From Pseudomonas kilonensis (GTDB taxonomy: Bacteria > Pseudomonadota > Gammaproteobacteria > Pseudomonadales > Pseudomonadaceae), in NCBI RefSeq assembly GCF_001269885.1, contig NZ_LHVH01000019.1, forward strand, positions 124,001 through 188,000: a stretch of DNA of 64,000 nt. Reading direction: 5' to 3'. The notes beneath the pieces are model-generated. The model saw nothing but the letters and a program-made list of their open reading frames with translations, did not search any database and was not told the origin of the DNA. The position numbers and the translations under genes are program-made. Below, piece by piece: positions 1 to 9,500 of this stretch; within the stretch, counting starts at the first letter, position 1; every line of letters starts with the position of its first letter.

Positions 1-396
1 CAACCAGTGGGTCGCATCGCCCACCAGCGTTTTATCGGAAGCGGTCCCCATGGGTTCGATATTGATATGCACCATCCAGGCACCAAGCTCGGTTGCCAAG
101 GTCGGAATCCGTGCCGCCGAGTAGACGTTTCCAGAGGTGCCAATGGAGAGCATGACGTCGCAGTCGCGGGCAGCGCTGAAGGCCTGGGCCAGTTCCTGTT
201 CCGGCATCCCCTCGCCGAACCAGACCACATTGGGGCGGATCAGGCCGTTGCAGTGCGGGCAACGCGGGGGTTCCAGGTTGTCGCATTCGGGCCCGACATC
301 CATGGACAATGCGCCCAGGTAGGGACGGTTGCACTGGAAGCAACGGGCGCTGGCCAGATCGCCGTGAAGGTGAATCACCTCCCTGGATCCGGCTCG
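1..396 (-). pseudogene. Sirtuin (SIR2-type NAD-dependent deacylase), 3' fragment, runs off the window
   Basis: The minus strand reads a sirtuin C-terminal half. It shows RAGSREVIHLHGDL, the four zinc-ligand cysteines (ARCFQC and PRCPHC), then NVVWFGEGMP, SIGTSG and HINIEP. These match the Zn-binding and NAD-binding parts of CobB-type deacylases. The N-terminal Rossmann part (GAGxS, TQNVD) is missing. Homology starts near 396, and in the sirtuin frame there is a TGA stop just upstream. What lies upstream is the start of an unrelated membrane protein in another frame. The gene continues past position 1, so its true 3' end is not visible. I infer a truncated, non-expressed remnant; a cloning or assembly chimera is an alternative because a BamHI-type site (385-390) lies close to the junction. 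Confidence 0.75.
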
Positions 397-499
397 CCGT
401 CAGGATGACCACCTGGCGAACAACCAGGTACATCGACAGCAGGGCCACCAAGGCCACGGCCACCTGTACCACCAACGTCCATGTTTCGTAATTAGACAT
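397..499 (-). pseudogene. 5' fragment of a small membrane protein
   Basis: An ATG at 499 preceded by GGAG opens a frame starting MSNYETWTLVVQVAVALVALL. One clear membrane segment covers roughly residues 8-31. The frame then runs out of phase into the sirtuin fragment, giving a meaningless chimeric tail to about position 32. I read only the first ~33 codons as genuine. The start overlaps the stop of the fragment upstream (492-632) in an operon-like way, so these two pieces probably belong together. Confidence 0.45.
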
Positions 500-632
500 T
501 TTGTCTCTCTTGCTCCTTAAGTAATTCCAGTGTTCTTGAGTCGACACTCACCCCATCCTTCAACGCCTGGACATACACGGAATGCTCGCCCGCGGCCGCC
601 GCAAAAAGCGTCAGGCAGGACGCGAATTCGTC
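492..632 (-). pseudogene. 3' fragment of an unidentified gene
   Basis: In the third minus frame the segment reads as a plausible protein C-terminus: alanine-rich, then GEHSVYVQALKDG, ending LLKEQERQNV. Its TAA stop (492-494) overlaps the ATG of the membrane-protein fragment. No start is visible, and upstream the DNA becomes the coding strand of a different, plus-strand fragment. The family is not recognised. The upstream limit is approximate, because the frame stays open a little further. Confidence 0.3.
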
Positions 633-938
633 AGCTACATAAACAAAACCGTGAGCGCCGGGGCAACCATCGAGTTCGATGTCGTGGAGAAGCTGACTTA
701 TAACGGGCGTGAAACGATCAAGACGGCCCTCGGTACGTTTGATACCTGCAAGTTCACCAATGAAATCTCTACGGACTCGGCTTCCGCCACGCAGCCGAAA
801 AACGTGGTCGTTGTGCAGAATTGGTTTCCCGCGGAGGGGCCTTACCGTGGCCAGTCGATCCGATCAGTCACGCCGCCGGCCAATGGCGTTGCGCAGCGAA
901 TCACTGAAGTCGTCAAGATGCAGTATGAGGCGCGATGA
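582..938 (+). pseudogene. C-terminal fragment of a hypothetical secreted or lipoprotein-like protein
   Basis: From about 624 the frame reads FVSYINKTVSAGATIEFDVVEK and ends VVKMQYEAR, a beta-rich sequence typical of small conserved Pseudomonas envelope proteins. The first 14 residues after the ATG at 582 are highly basic (RGRRKKRQAGR), lack a ribosome-binding site and do not fit the rest. I think the true N-terminus has been lost at the junction near 610-630. Function is unknown; one frame stays open throughout, so a shortened product cannot be excluded. Confidence 0.4.
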
Positions 939-1027
939 ACGACGCGTTCGGGTCAGAGGATTTGCCGGATTATCGTGGCAGACGCACGTCTGCTGTTCCC
1001 GCAGCTTGCGCAGCTTATGGCAACCGC

Positions 1028-1624
1028 CTACCAACCCTTCACACCACTCATGTCAGGCAACTTGTGAGCGATGCCTTTGTGGCAGTCGATACAGGTGGCT
1101 TCGCCGTTGGCCAATGACGTCGAGTGCATGGACGCGGCACGCTTGCCCTGGCGGGTGAAATCCATGAATTCGAAGTTGTGGCAGTTGCGGCATTCGCGAG
1201 AGTCGTTGGCCTTGAGCCGGGCCCACTCGTGTTCGGCCAGTTCGCGGCGCAGGGCGAGGAATTTGTCGCGTGTATCGATGGTGCCGAAAATCTTGCCCCA
1301 GACCTCCTTTGACGCCTGCATCTTGCGCGCGATTTTATGGGTCCATTCGTGCGGCACGTGGCAGTCCGGGCAGCTGGCGCGTACGCCGGAGCGGTTGGTG
1401 TAGTGAATCGTGTCCTTGAGCTCGACGAAAACGTTGTCGCGCATTTCATGGCAGGAGACGCAGAACGTCTCGGTGTTGGTGGCCTCCAGCGCGGTGTTGA
1501 AGCCGCCCCAGAAAACGATCCCGGCGATAAAACCGCCAAGCGTCAGGAAACCCAGGCTGTAGTACATGCTCGGACGACGCAGGACACCCCAATAGTCCTT
1601 GAGCAGGGCGAACAGTGCTTTCAT
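1028..1624 (-). CDS. napC: NapC, tetraheme quinol dehydrogenase of periplasmic nitrate reductase
   Basis: This 198-residue NapC/NirT-family protein passes electrons from membrane quinol to NapAB. One N-terminal membrane anchor (about residues 21-42) is followed by a periplasmic domain with four heme motifs: CVSCH, CPDCH, CRNCH and CIDCH. The length and four-heme count are as expected for NapC. It is the last gene of the nap operon, 9 bp after napB. No cyt c552 or nrf genes follow, which supports NapC rather than NrfH. The downstream region is the degenerate mosaic at 1-940. Confidence 0.96.
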   Translation of the reverse strand: MKALFALLKDYWGVLRRPSMYYSLGFLTLGGFIAGIVFWGGFNTALEATNTETFCVSCHEMRDNVFVELKDTIHYTNRSGVRASCPDCHVPHEWTHKIARKMQASKEVWGKIFGTIDTRDKFLALRRELAEHEWARLKANDSRECRNCHNFEFMDFTRQGKRAASMHSTSLANGEATCIDCHKGIAHKLPDMSGVKGW

Positions 1625-1633
1625 GTTGCCTCC

Positions 1634-2119
1634 TCAAGGCTTTTGCGCGGCGTTTGCGTCGTCTTGCAGGATTTTGTCGATGGTCTGGAAGTTGTTTTCC
1701 ACCAGTGGTTTTACGTCGGCCTGCGGCACGTGGCACTGGTTGCAGAAGTACCGACGCGGTGCCACGGCTGCCAGTGCCTGGCCGTCACGGTCCATGTAGT
1801 GGGTGATGCTGATCATCGTCGCCTGGGTCCGCGCGCTGTTGGCGCGGCTGTGGCAGGACAGGCATTTGTTGCCGTTCTTGTCGATCTGATAGCCGCGGAT
1901 GGTGTGCGGAATGGTTGGCGGCTGGTCCGGGTAGTTGCGCTCGCGCTTGAGGTCCTTGTTTTCCTCTTCGGCAATGGGTGGGGCAGGCATGCTTTGGGTC
2001 AGAGTGCCGCCGGGACGGCGCCCGTCCGGCGCTGGCGCATCGAGCGGGTAGTCGATTTCAGCGGCGATCGTCACACCGATCACAGCGAGCAGGAGCAACG
2101 GCAGGATTCGAAAAAACAT
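1634..2119 (-). CDS. napB: NapB, diheme small subunit of periplasmic nitrate reductase
   Basis: NapB carries electrons from NapC to NapA in the periplasm. The protein has a signal peptide (MFFRILPLLLLAVIGVTIAA) and two heme motifs, CLSCH and CNQCH, with the HxM-type surroundings of NapB. The frame is open up to 2167, but I choose the ATG at 2119 because GAGGAGA lies 6 nt upstream and the signal peptide begins there; this gives 161 residues. The gap to napA is 11 bp. Confidence 0.95.
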   Translation of the reverse strand: MFFRILPLLLLAVIGVTIAAEIDYPLDAPAPDGRRPGGTLTQSMPAPPIAEEENKDLKRERNYPDQPPTIPHTIRGYQIDKNGNKCLSCHSRANSARTQATMISITHYMDRDGQALAAVAPRRYFCNQCHVPQADVKPLVENNFQTIDKILQDDANAAQKP

Positions 2120-2130
2120 CACGGTTCTCC

Positions 2131-4635
2131 TCAGGCCACGCTGACCAGCTCGATGCGTATCGCGCATTTTTTATAGTCGGTCTGCTTGGAGATCGGGTCG
2201 GTGGCATCGAGCGTGACCTTGTTGATCAGCTTGTTGGCATCGAAGAACGGTACGAAGACCAACCCCTGAGGTGGCTTGTTGCGCCCGCGAGTCTCAATGC
2301 GCGCACGGATTTCACCGCGTCGGCTGATCAGCTTCACCTCGCTGCCGCGCCGCGCCTTCAAGGCCTTGGCATCATCGGGGTGCATGTAGACCAGCGCGTC
2401 TGGCACGGCTTTGTACAGCTCTTCGACGCGCTGGGTCATGGTGCCCGTGTGCCAATGTTCGAGGACGCGGCCGGTGGACAGCCAGAATGGGTATTCGGCG
2501 TCCGGGGATTCGGCGGGTGGCTCGTAGGGGAGGGCGAAGATGATCGCCTTCTTGTCCGGATAACCGTAGAACTGCACCTCGCTGCCTTTCTCCACGTACG
2601 GGTCCAGTCCCTCGCGGTAACGCCAACGGGTTTCCTTGCCCTCGACCACCGGCCAGCGCAGGCCGCGTTCGCTGTGGTAACGGTCGAACGTGGCAAGGTC
2701 ATGCCCGTGGCCGCGACCAAACTGGGCGTACTCTTCGAACAGACCTTTTTGCGGATAGAAACCAAAGGCCTTGGCTTCATCGTTCTTGTAGCCGGCTTCC
2801 ATCTGGTCGACGGGGAACTGGTCGACCTGACCATTCTTGAACAGCACCTCGAAGAGAGTCTTGCCCTTGAGCTCAGGGGCCTTGGCCAGTAACTCGGCGG
2901 GCCAGGTTTCATCGGTGGTGAAGCGTTTGGAAAACTCCATCAACTGCCACAGGTCTGACTTGGCGTCTCCCGGTGCACTCACCAACTGGTGCCAGAATTG
3001 CGTCCGGCGTTCGGCGTTGCCAAAGGCGCCTTCCTTTTCCACCCACATGGCGCTGGGCAGGATCAGGTCGGCGGCCTGGGCGGAAACGGTCGGATAGACA
3101 TCGGAGACGATCATGAAGTTGTTCGGATTGCGCCAACCCGGCAGGACTTCCTGCATGATGTTCGGCCCGGCCTGCATGTTGTTGCTGGCCTGGGTCCAGC
3201 AGACGTTGAGCACGCCGTCCTTGAGCATGCGGCTCTGTTCGACCGCATGGAAGCCGGGCTTTTCCTGGATGGTGCCGGCGGGCAGCTTCCAGATTTTTTC
3301 GGCGGTGGCGCGGTGCTTGGGATTGGTCACCACCAGGTCGGCCGGCAGCCGATGGGAGAAGGTCCCGACTTCCCGCGCGGTACCACAGGCCGATGGCTGG
3401 CCGGTCAACGAGAAGGGACTGTTGCCCGGTTCGCTGATCTTGCCGGTGAGCAGGTGGATGTTGTAGATCAGGTTGTTGGCCCAGACGCCACGGGTGTGCT
3501 GGTTGAAGCCCATGGTCCAGAACGAGACGATCTTGCGTTTGGGATCGGCGTACAGCTCGGCGAGGCTTTTCAGCCGTTCAGCGGGCACCCCGGTCTCCTT
3601 GGCGGTTCGCTCCAGTGTGTAGGTTTTGACGAACGCGGCGTACTGTTCAAAAGAGATGTCCGTCCAGGTGTTGGCCTTGGTGGCATTGGCGGCTTTCTTC
3701 TCCCGTGGATCCTCCGGGCGCAGGCCGTATCCGATGTCGTCGGCCCCCTTGGCGAACCGGGTATGCTTGCTGATGAAGTCCTGGTTGACCGCGCCGCTTT
3801 CGATGATGTGGTTGGCGATGTAGTTGAGGATCATCAGGTCGGTTTGCGGCTTGAACACCATGGGGATGTCGGCAAGCTCGAAGCTGCGATGTTCGAAGGT
3901 AGACAGCACCGCCACTTTCACATGGGACTGGCTCAAGCGGCGGTCGGTGACGCGGCTCCAGAGCACCGGGTGCATCTCGGCCATGTTCGAACCCCAGAGC
4001 ACGAAGGCATCGGTGGCTTCGATGTCGTCATAGCAGCCCATTGGCTCATCCATGCCAAATGTGCGCATGAAGCCCATCACCGCCGACGCCATGCAATGGC
4101 GGGCGTTGGGGTCGATGTTGTTGGTGCGAAAACCGGCCTTCATCAGTTTGTTGGCGGCGTAGCCTTCCCAGACCGTCCATTGCCCGGAACCGAACATGCC
4201 CACTGACTGGGGCCCTTTATCCTTCAAGGCCTGCTTGAACTTCAGCTCCATGATGTCGAAGGCTTGTTCCCAACTGACTGGCTGGAATTCCCCTTGCTTG
4301 TCGTACTGGCCGTTCTTCATGCGCAACAGCGGTTGGGTCAGGCGGTCGACGCCATACATGATCTTGGAAAGAAAATAGCCTTTGACGCAGTTCAGCCCTC
4401 GATTGACCTCGGCCTTGACGTCGCCATGGGTGGCGACCACGCGGTTGTCCCGGGTCGCGACCATCACACTGCAACCGGTGCCGCAGAAGCGACACGGGGC
4501 CTTGTTCCAATCCAGGGTGACCATGTCGGCTTCGGTCACCAGGTTGCTGGCGGATGTCACGATCGGAAGGCCGGCAGCGGCGGCCGCAATGGCAGCGGCC
4601 TGTGCCTTGACGAATGCTCGGCGGGTCAGGCTCAT
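2131..4635 (-). CDS. napA: NapA, catalytic subunit of periplasmic nitrate reductase
   Basis: This is the molybdopterin (bis-MGD) enzyme reducing nitrate to nitrite in the periplasm: 834 residues, the usual NapA length. A twin-arginine signal ([21 protein letters not shown]) is followed by the [4Fe-4S] site CRFCGTGC with the fourth cysteine in LNCVKG. Later come [10 protein letters not shown] with the expected Mo-ligating Cys and the HxTGTMT region ([10 protein letters not shown]) near the C-terminus. The ATG overlaps the napD stop by 4 bp (ATGA), so translation is probably coupled to the chaperone that guards its Tat signal. Confidence 0.98.
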   Translation of the reverse strand: MSLTRRAFVKAQAAAIAAAAAGLPIVTSASNLVTEADMVTLDWNKAPCRFCGTGCSVMVATRDNRVVATHGDVKAEVNRGLNCVKGYFLSKIMYGVDRLTQPLLRMKNGQYDKQGEFQPVSWEQAFDIMELKFKQALKDKGPQSVGMFGSGQWTVWEGYAANKLMKAGFRTNNIDPNARHCMASAVMGFMRTFGMDEPMGCYDDIEATDAFVLWGSNMAEMHPVLWSRVTDRRLSQSHVKVAVLSTFEHRSFELADIPMVFKPQTDLMILNYIANHIIESGAVNQDFISKHTRFAKGADDIGYGLRPEDPREKKAANATKANTWTDISFEQYAAFVKTYTLERTAKETGVPAERLKSLAELYADPKRKIVSFWTMGFNQHTRGVWANNLIYNIHLLTGKISEPGNSPFSLTGQPSACGTAREVGTFSHRLPADLVVTNPKHRATAEKIWKLPAGTIQEKPGFHAVEQSRMLKDGVLNVCWTQASNNMQAGPNIMQEVLPGWRNPNNFMIVSDVYPTVSAQAADLILPSAMWVEKEGAFGNAERRTQFWHQLVSAPGDAKSDLWQLMEFSKRFTTDETWPAELLAKAPELKGKTLFEVLFKNGQVDQFPVDQMEAGYKNDEAKAFGFYPQKGLFEEYAQFGRGHGHDLATFDRYHSERGLRWPVVEGKETRWRYREGLDPYVEKGSEVQFYGYPDKKAIIFALPYEPPAESPDAEYPFWLSTGRVLEHWHTGTMTQRVEELYKAVPDALVYMHPDDAKALKARRGSEVKLISRRGEIRARIETRGRNKPPQGLVFVPFFDANKLINKVTLDATDPISKQTDYKKCAIRIELVSVA

Positions 4636-4892
4636 TCGGTCTCTCCATCGGGTTCGAGGAGTTCGTGGTAGATCAACGCGGCATTGAGTACGCCCGGCAG
4701 TTGGTTGATCTGTTCGATGCGTTGAAGGATCTGGTCTTCGTGTCGGGCTTCGAGCACCACCACGAGTTTTCCGGCGGCGCTTTCATGATGCAGTTCCAGG
4801 CCATCCAACAGCCGCAGGTTGGCCTTGACCGCGTCGAACAACTCCGGTCGGGCAAGTACGATGAGACTGGCAATATGCAGGGCTTCGTCCAT
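4632..4892 (-). CDS. napD: NapD, Tat-signal-binding chaperone for NapA
   Basis: This 86-residue NapD family protein binds the twin-arginine leader of NapA and delays export until the cofactor is inserted. The frame is open to 5168, but the upstream part has no NapD similarity and overlaps napE. The start [17 protein letters not shown] at 4892 matches NapD N-termini. The two-strand/helix pattern ([24 protein letters not shown]) fits the ferredoxin-like fold. It overlaps napA by 4 bp. Confidence 0.93.
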   Translation of the reverse strand: MDEALHIASLIVLARPELFDAVKANLRLLDGLELHHESAAGKLVVVLEARHEDQILQRIEQINQLPGVLNAALIYHELLEPDGETE

Positions 4893-4929
4893 GAGCGGGC
4901 TCCAATAGCCTTCAAGAAAACGCCATCCG

Positions 4930-5097
4930 CTAGTTGGGAGGACCGGGTGGGCCGTACAGCATTTGGAAAAACCAGACGAGGAAACCGTAGCCGCCGACGA
5001 TGGCGACCGACAGTAACGGAAAGAGGCAGATGACAAGGAAAAGGAACAGCCGGGTTTCCTTGCGGCGTTCAGGTTTGCGTTCTTCAGCCAACGACAT
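4930..5097 (-). CDS. napE: NapE, small membrane protein of the nap operon
   Basis: A 55-residue frame from ATG 5097 to TAG 4930 reads MSLAEERKPERRKETRLF followed by one hydrophobic segment (FLVICLFPLLSVAIVGGYGF) and a short WFFQMLYGPPGPPN tail. This is the classic NapE pattern and position, first gene before napD. Its role is unclear in any organism; it may stabilise the Nap complex in the membrane. The operon is napEDABC; no napF is present. Confidence 0.93.
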   Translation of the reverse strand: MSLAEERKPERRKETRLFLFLVICLFPLLSVAIVGGYGFLVWFFQMLYGPPGPPN

Positions 5098-5228
5098 TGG
5101 GAATCCCCCGCCGAACCTGAGTTGATACTAGACCACGAAGTTTGTAGGGCTTCTTCGATGGGGGACATCCCGACCAGCGGTTATTTCGAACAGCAGGCCT
5201 ATGTCCCCGTTCGCTGCGCCACCTTGCA

Positions 5229-5260
5229 GATCGGCGCCTGCCCAAGGCCAGGCGCCGATC
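5229..5260. terminator. 12-bp perfect stem-loop between the nap operon and the barrel gene
   Basis: GATCGGCGCCTG / CAGGCGCCGATC is a perfect 12-bp inverted repeat around an 8-nt loop. It lies 10 bp downstream of the stop of the outer-membrane gene (minus strand). There is no T-run, so it may be a weak or 3'-end-stabilising terminator, or insulation between that gene and napE, whose promoter must lie in 5098-5228. I found no convincing FNR box there (only a TTGAT half-site near 5121). Confidence 0.5.
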
Positions 5261-5270
5261 CGTCCAGCGC

Positions 5271-5969
5271 TTACATCCAGTACCGCAAACCGACCATCAA
5301 GGACTGGGCATTGTATTCGGTTTCCACATCAGCCGGGGGCAGGCCCTGGATCTTGCCGAAGTTCGCTTCGCCGGTCTTGAAGTAGCGATAATCCAGGGAC
5401 ATGGACCAATGCTCGTTCAGCTCGTAAGCGACGCCGGCGCCGAGTTGCCAGGCCGTGACGGTGTCGCGATGGGTGCCGCCGAACTCGACGCCGCCCGCTT
5501 CCAGGCCTGTGATGGTCATCACGGCGTAGCCCAGGCCACCGCCGACATAAGGTGTGAAGCGGCTCAAGGGGGCCGGCAGGTTCGAGATGTCATACCAGAG
5601 GTTGGCCATGAGGCTGGTGGCTTCCTGTTCGCCTTTGCCCTCAATGCTGGTGCCGCCCTCGTAGATCCGGTTATTGAACTGGTCCATGGTGTTGCGGCGG
5701 TAGCTCAGCTCGACCTCGGGCCGCAGCCCGACCGGGAACCGCCAGCCCAGTGCCAGCCCGGTGGCGTAGCCCGAGTGCAGCGGTTGATTGTATTCCATCT
5801 CGACGAATTCGTTGTTGTTCTGGGTCAGGTCCTGATTAGAGACCCAGTTCACGCCACCCATGGCACTGACATAGGGGCCGAGGTTGTCGGCGAAACTCGA
5901 TGCTGGGGCAATAGCCCCCAGGCCAACGATTGCCATGAGCAGATACTGGGTGTTTTTCTGTACGTTCAT
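5271..5969 (-). CDS. Outer-membrane beta-barrel protein (OmpA/OMP_b-brl type)
   Basis: A 232-residue protein with a signal peptide (start MNVQKNTQYLLMAIVGLGA, cleavage near SSFA-DN) is followed by alternating amphipathic strands such as YVGGGLGYAVMTI, TAWQLGAGVAYEL and WSMSLDYRYF. It ends LRYWM. This is the pattern of small 8-stranded barrels. I choose the ATG at 5969 because the frame before it is not signal-like. There is a single-gene gap to the biosynthetic cluster upstream (85 bp), so it could be co-transcribed with it. Ligand unknown. Confidence 0.75.
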   Translation of the reverse strand: MNVQKNTQYLLMAIVGLGAIAPASSFADNLGPYVSAMGGVNWVSNQDLTQNNNEFVEMEYNQPLHSGYATGLALGWRFPVGLRPEVELSYRRNTMDQFNNRIYEGGTSIEGKGEQEATSLMANLWYDISNLPAPLSRFTPYVGGGLGYAVMTITGLEAGGVEFGGTHRDTVTAWQLGAGVAYELNEHWSMSLDYRYFKTGEANFGKIQGLPPADVETEYNAQSLMVGLRYWM

Positions 5970-6054
5970 GCTAGATCCGAAATGTGCTGTTATCGATAAG
6001 TAAGCAAAGCGAGTCCGGGAAGGCGCGTTCTGCACGCGTGCTTCCGGGAGGCAT

Positions 6055-6525
6055 TCACACGAGGTGCAAAGGCGTCGCGGTTTTCTCGTGTCCTGGGGCG
6101 CCGATGGCCCGTTGTTCAGCCAGCGTGCACAGGTTGTCCAGTGCCGTGGTCATCGCTGCGGTCAACGCTTTGCGCAGCAGTCCGCGATACAGAAAACTCA
6201 ACGGCCCGGAAATCTTCGCGCTATGGATGACATGGGTTTCATCGGGAGAAATCCTGCGCATCTGGTGATCGAATTCGAGGTCGATCCACAGCAGCCGTGC
6301 GCTGTTGCGATAGCTTTCGTGCAGGCTCACGGCTTCCAGTTTCAGTGGCATGTTCAAGCCATTCTTGAGCACACATTTGCCGCGCGTCCCCACCTGGAAC
6401 GGGCCGTCGAGTTGACACTTGCGGACGTCGGTATCCCATAACGGCGCTTCTGCAAAATTGCTCCAGATCTTCCAGATTTCAGAAGGAGGCGATTTGACTA
6501 TGACTTGCACTTTGACATCGTTCAC
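6055..6525 (-). CDS. SRPBCC-family protein (polyketide cyclase/START-like)
   Basis: A START-like fold of about 156 residues reads VKVQVIVKSPPSEIWKIWSNF at the start, W-DTDVRKC, then LLWIDLEFDHQMRRI and a long C-terminal helix with LRKALTAAMTTALDNL. SRPBCC proteins bind hydrophobic or aromatic ligands and include polyketide cyclases. The frame is open to a TTG at 6579. I prefer the GTG at 6525 (AAGGTG 5 nt upstream), which begins exactly at the first strand. It is the last gene of the minus-strand cluster, just after the KS gene, so an aromatase/cyclase or ligand-carrier role in that pathway is inferred. Confidence 0.7.
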   Translation of the reverse strand: MNDVKVQVIVKSPPSEIWKIWSNFAEAPLWDTDVRKCQLDGPFQVGTRGKCVLKNGLNMPLKLEAVSLHESYRNSARLLWIDLEFDHQMRRISPDETHVIHSAKISGPLSFLYRGLLRKALTAAMTTALDNLCTLAEQRAIGAPGHEKTATPLHLV

Positions 6526-6582
6526 GGCGACACCTTGGTTGTGGGGGACACGGTCATGCTGGAGGGCAGATCCATTCAATGC

Positions 6583-9500
6583 TCAGGCCGCCGGTGCGGA
6601 TTGACTCAGCACCTGAGCGGTAATGCTCGCTTGACCGATTTTTTCGCCCCGGTTGAACAGGTCGATATAGATGCGGTTGGTCTTGAATGCCTGGAGCGCC
6701 GCATCAAAGCCGGCTTGCGGCGCCAATGACAGCGGGCTGTTCCTGGGGATGGGGCGATCCAGGGTGAAGCTCAAGGCCAGCAGATTCATCGGGGTATTGA
6801 GTGGAATCCGCAGATGGCTGTGGGCGATCTGCATGTAGCACTGGCGAGCGACTTCGAGGAAATACACCATCGAATAGTGCTCGGGATCACCTGCGTGGAA
6901 GAAGTGTTCCGGCGGCAGTTTCAACGTGTCCACGCTCAGGCCCTGGGCGACGCTGCTCATCTCACTGACGATGACGTTCTCCTCCCTGGCCTTGTGCAAC
7001 AGGGCCTTGTTACGGCAGGGCGTGGCGGTGAATTCGCTGGCTGGCAATGTCTCGAACGCCGAGCTGTAGCCCATCCCCAAGACGCAGGTGCACATCACTT
7101 TTCCATCTTGCATGACCTTGGCATTGAACACCTGGGGATCCTGGCCTTGCTCGACATGCAGATCGATCACGCCCTGCTTCTGCACGTATTGCTGGAACTT
7201 GATCGTCAGGCTCTTGATGTAGGCGACTCGTCCGCTCAGAGGCGGCATGGCCAGTTCGATCAGTTGCAGCACACCCTCGAGCAGCAAAATGCCCGGGACG
7301 TGATCCAGGGGATGATCGAAGAAGTACGGGTGCGCTTCATCCACCACCAGCTGGGCGTGCAGCGACTGTGGGCTGCGCTGGGCGTTGGCGATCACGATAT
7401 GTTTCGCGCTGCGCTGCCAGTGCGTCGGACGCTGGGTTGTGTCGCCACGGTGCAGGGCGAACAGGCCTTCCATGGCGCGAACCCGCACCCGCAGCCCGGA
7501 GAGCAGGGTACTGGTGAGCAAGTCGCTGAGTTGCTGCACGTCGACGCCATCGTTCTGCGGTTCGCGGACCAGGCTGACAGGTCGGGCAGGCGTGATGACC
7601 TGCTGCAGTTCGTGGGATGACGAATGGGCAAAGCGCAACATGAAGGGATGCTTGATGGGCGAGCTGGCCTCGGCCGCCGTCGGGCTCCATTGGCGAAGCT
7701 TTTCGGTAAACAGCCACATCACCGTCTTGCCGGCGTCGCGTACCTCGATCACGGAATGGGTCGCGCCCTTCAACATCACCGCCAACAGGGTCTCGATGCC
7801 ACTGGCTTCAGCCAGGAAACCGGTCATCTCCTGCAGTGATCCACTGGCAGGTGTCGCAGCAGGCTGCAACTGACAGACCTCAACGTCTGCATAGTCGCTC
7901 GGCGCTTTGCCCAGCCGTTGGCAAGCCTCTTCCAACGAGTCGGCAGCGTGGGCGAGGACCGCCGCGCGGATCACCAGCAAGGGTTTGTCTGCGGCATCCG
8001 GTTGATAGCGACGCAGCGCGATCAGCCCCAGTCCTTCACCTTGCGTGATCGTGCTGCTCCGGGCGCGCTCGACCTCGATTTCACCGCTGACAAAACGCCC
8101 TGCGCCGAGCAGCAGCGTGGTGATGCCGTCGTTGAACCATTGCGGCGAGGCCAGCAAGGTTTGCCAGAACAGTCCCGCCGTGCCGACCAGGGTCTGATGG
8201 AAACCCTTGAAGTCAAAAATCTGCGCCGGGTAGCCGGACAACATGTTCGGCAGCATGGTTGCCACGTCCGTCACCTCGACGCCCGGTGCCGCACCTTGCG
8301 CCCGGGAGTAGAAGGTGTGGGCGCTGCTGTAGGCATTGCTGAAGCGCTCGCCACCCATGTTGCAGCACATGACCATCGCTGTGCCGGGCGAACCGGCCAC
8401 GCCTGGCAAACGTCGCAGCAGATGATTGACGCGATCGGTGATCAACAGCTTGAACGGGTCGACATGAGCCAATGGCTTGGGACCCATGCCAAAGCCATCG
8501 ATATCGATGACGTGGTCTTGCGCGAGGAATTTGCCCAGCAACGGTTGACCGGGCGCCGGGGTGTAATCAACGAAGCGCCCATAGGGGAACATGACCGAGG
8601 GCGCGGCGGGTTGATCGAGTTGCTGCTGGAATGACTGCAAGGAACGGTGGCTGCCCAGCGCTGCTTCGGCCTCGACAATGGCAAGGTCGAGCATTACCAC
8701 GCCACTGGCGCTCGCCGGGGGCGTGGCAGGGCGGTCGGCGGGAATGTATTCGTCCACCACCAGGTGCGCGTTGGCGCCGCCGAAACCAAAGCTGGAGATG
8801 CCAATGCGGATTGCAGACTGACGCTCCTCCAGCGGGTGTAACTGTTGGGTGGCGAGTCGCAGGCAGGTCTCGTCGACCTTCGTGCTGGGGCGGTAACCGG
8901 GCTGCGGTGGAATGCCTTTATGGCGCAGTATCATCAACGCCTTGGCGAGCGAAGCACCGCCGGCAGCGGCCAGGGGATGACCGATGACCGACTTGATCGA
9001 ACCGATGGTGATTTTCTTGCCGTCCGGACGATGGGGGGCAAAGAAGCTGTTCAGCGAGGCCAGCTCCGTTGCGTCCCCCAACGGTGTACCGGTGCCGTGG
9101 GTCTCGATGTAGTCCACGTCCCGTGGATCAAGGCCGCGATAGGCACGTTGGTAGGCTGAGTACTGGGCCTGTTTGCCCGGCGCAAACACCGAGCCTTCGG
9201 CGCCGTCGGCGGACATGCCCAAGGCGCGCAGCACGCCCAGGGGACGGCGCTGCGCCGTCAGGGCCTGGGCCACCGGTTCGACCAGAAAGGCCACCGCACA
9301 TTCGCCTGGCACAATGCCGTCGGCGTCCTGGCCGAACGCTTCCATCCGCGCGCGGGCGGAAAAGGCCGTCAATTGCGAGAAACCCAGGAACAGCGCGGGT
9401 GGCAGCACGGTGTTGAGGGCCATGACAATCGCGTTGTCCGCCTGGCCACTGTTGACCAGCGCCTGGGCCATATCCAGGGCATAGGGGAACGAGCTGCACG

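Noticed and set aside
32-547. A 171-codon minus-strand frame across 32-547
   Set aside because: Only its first part reads like protein; the rest is the sirtuin fragment read out of frame. I treat it as fragments.
2989-4206. Long plus-strand frame opposite napA
   Set aside because: It mirrors the codon pattern of napA, has no RBS and no recognisable motif; the minus strand is certain.
5098-5228. FNR/ANR box for the nap operon
   Set aside because: Only a TTGAT half-site was found; no full TTGAT-N4-ATCAA by eye.
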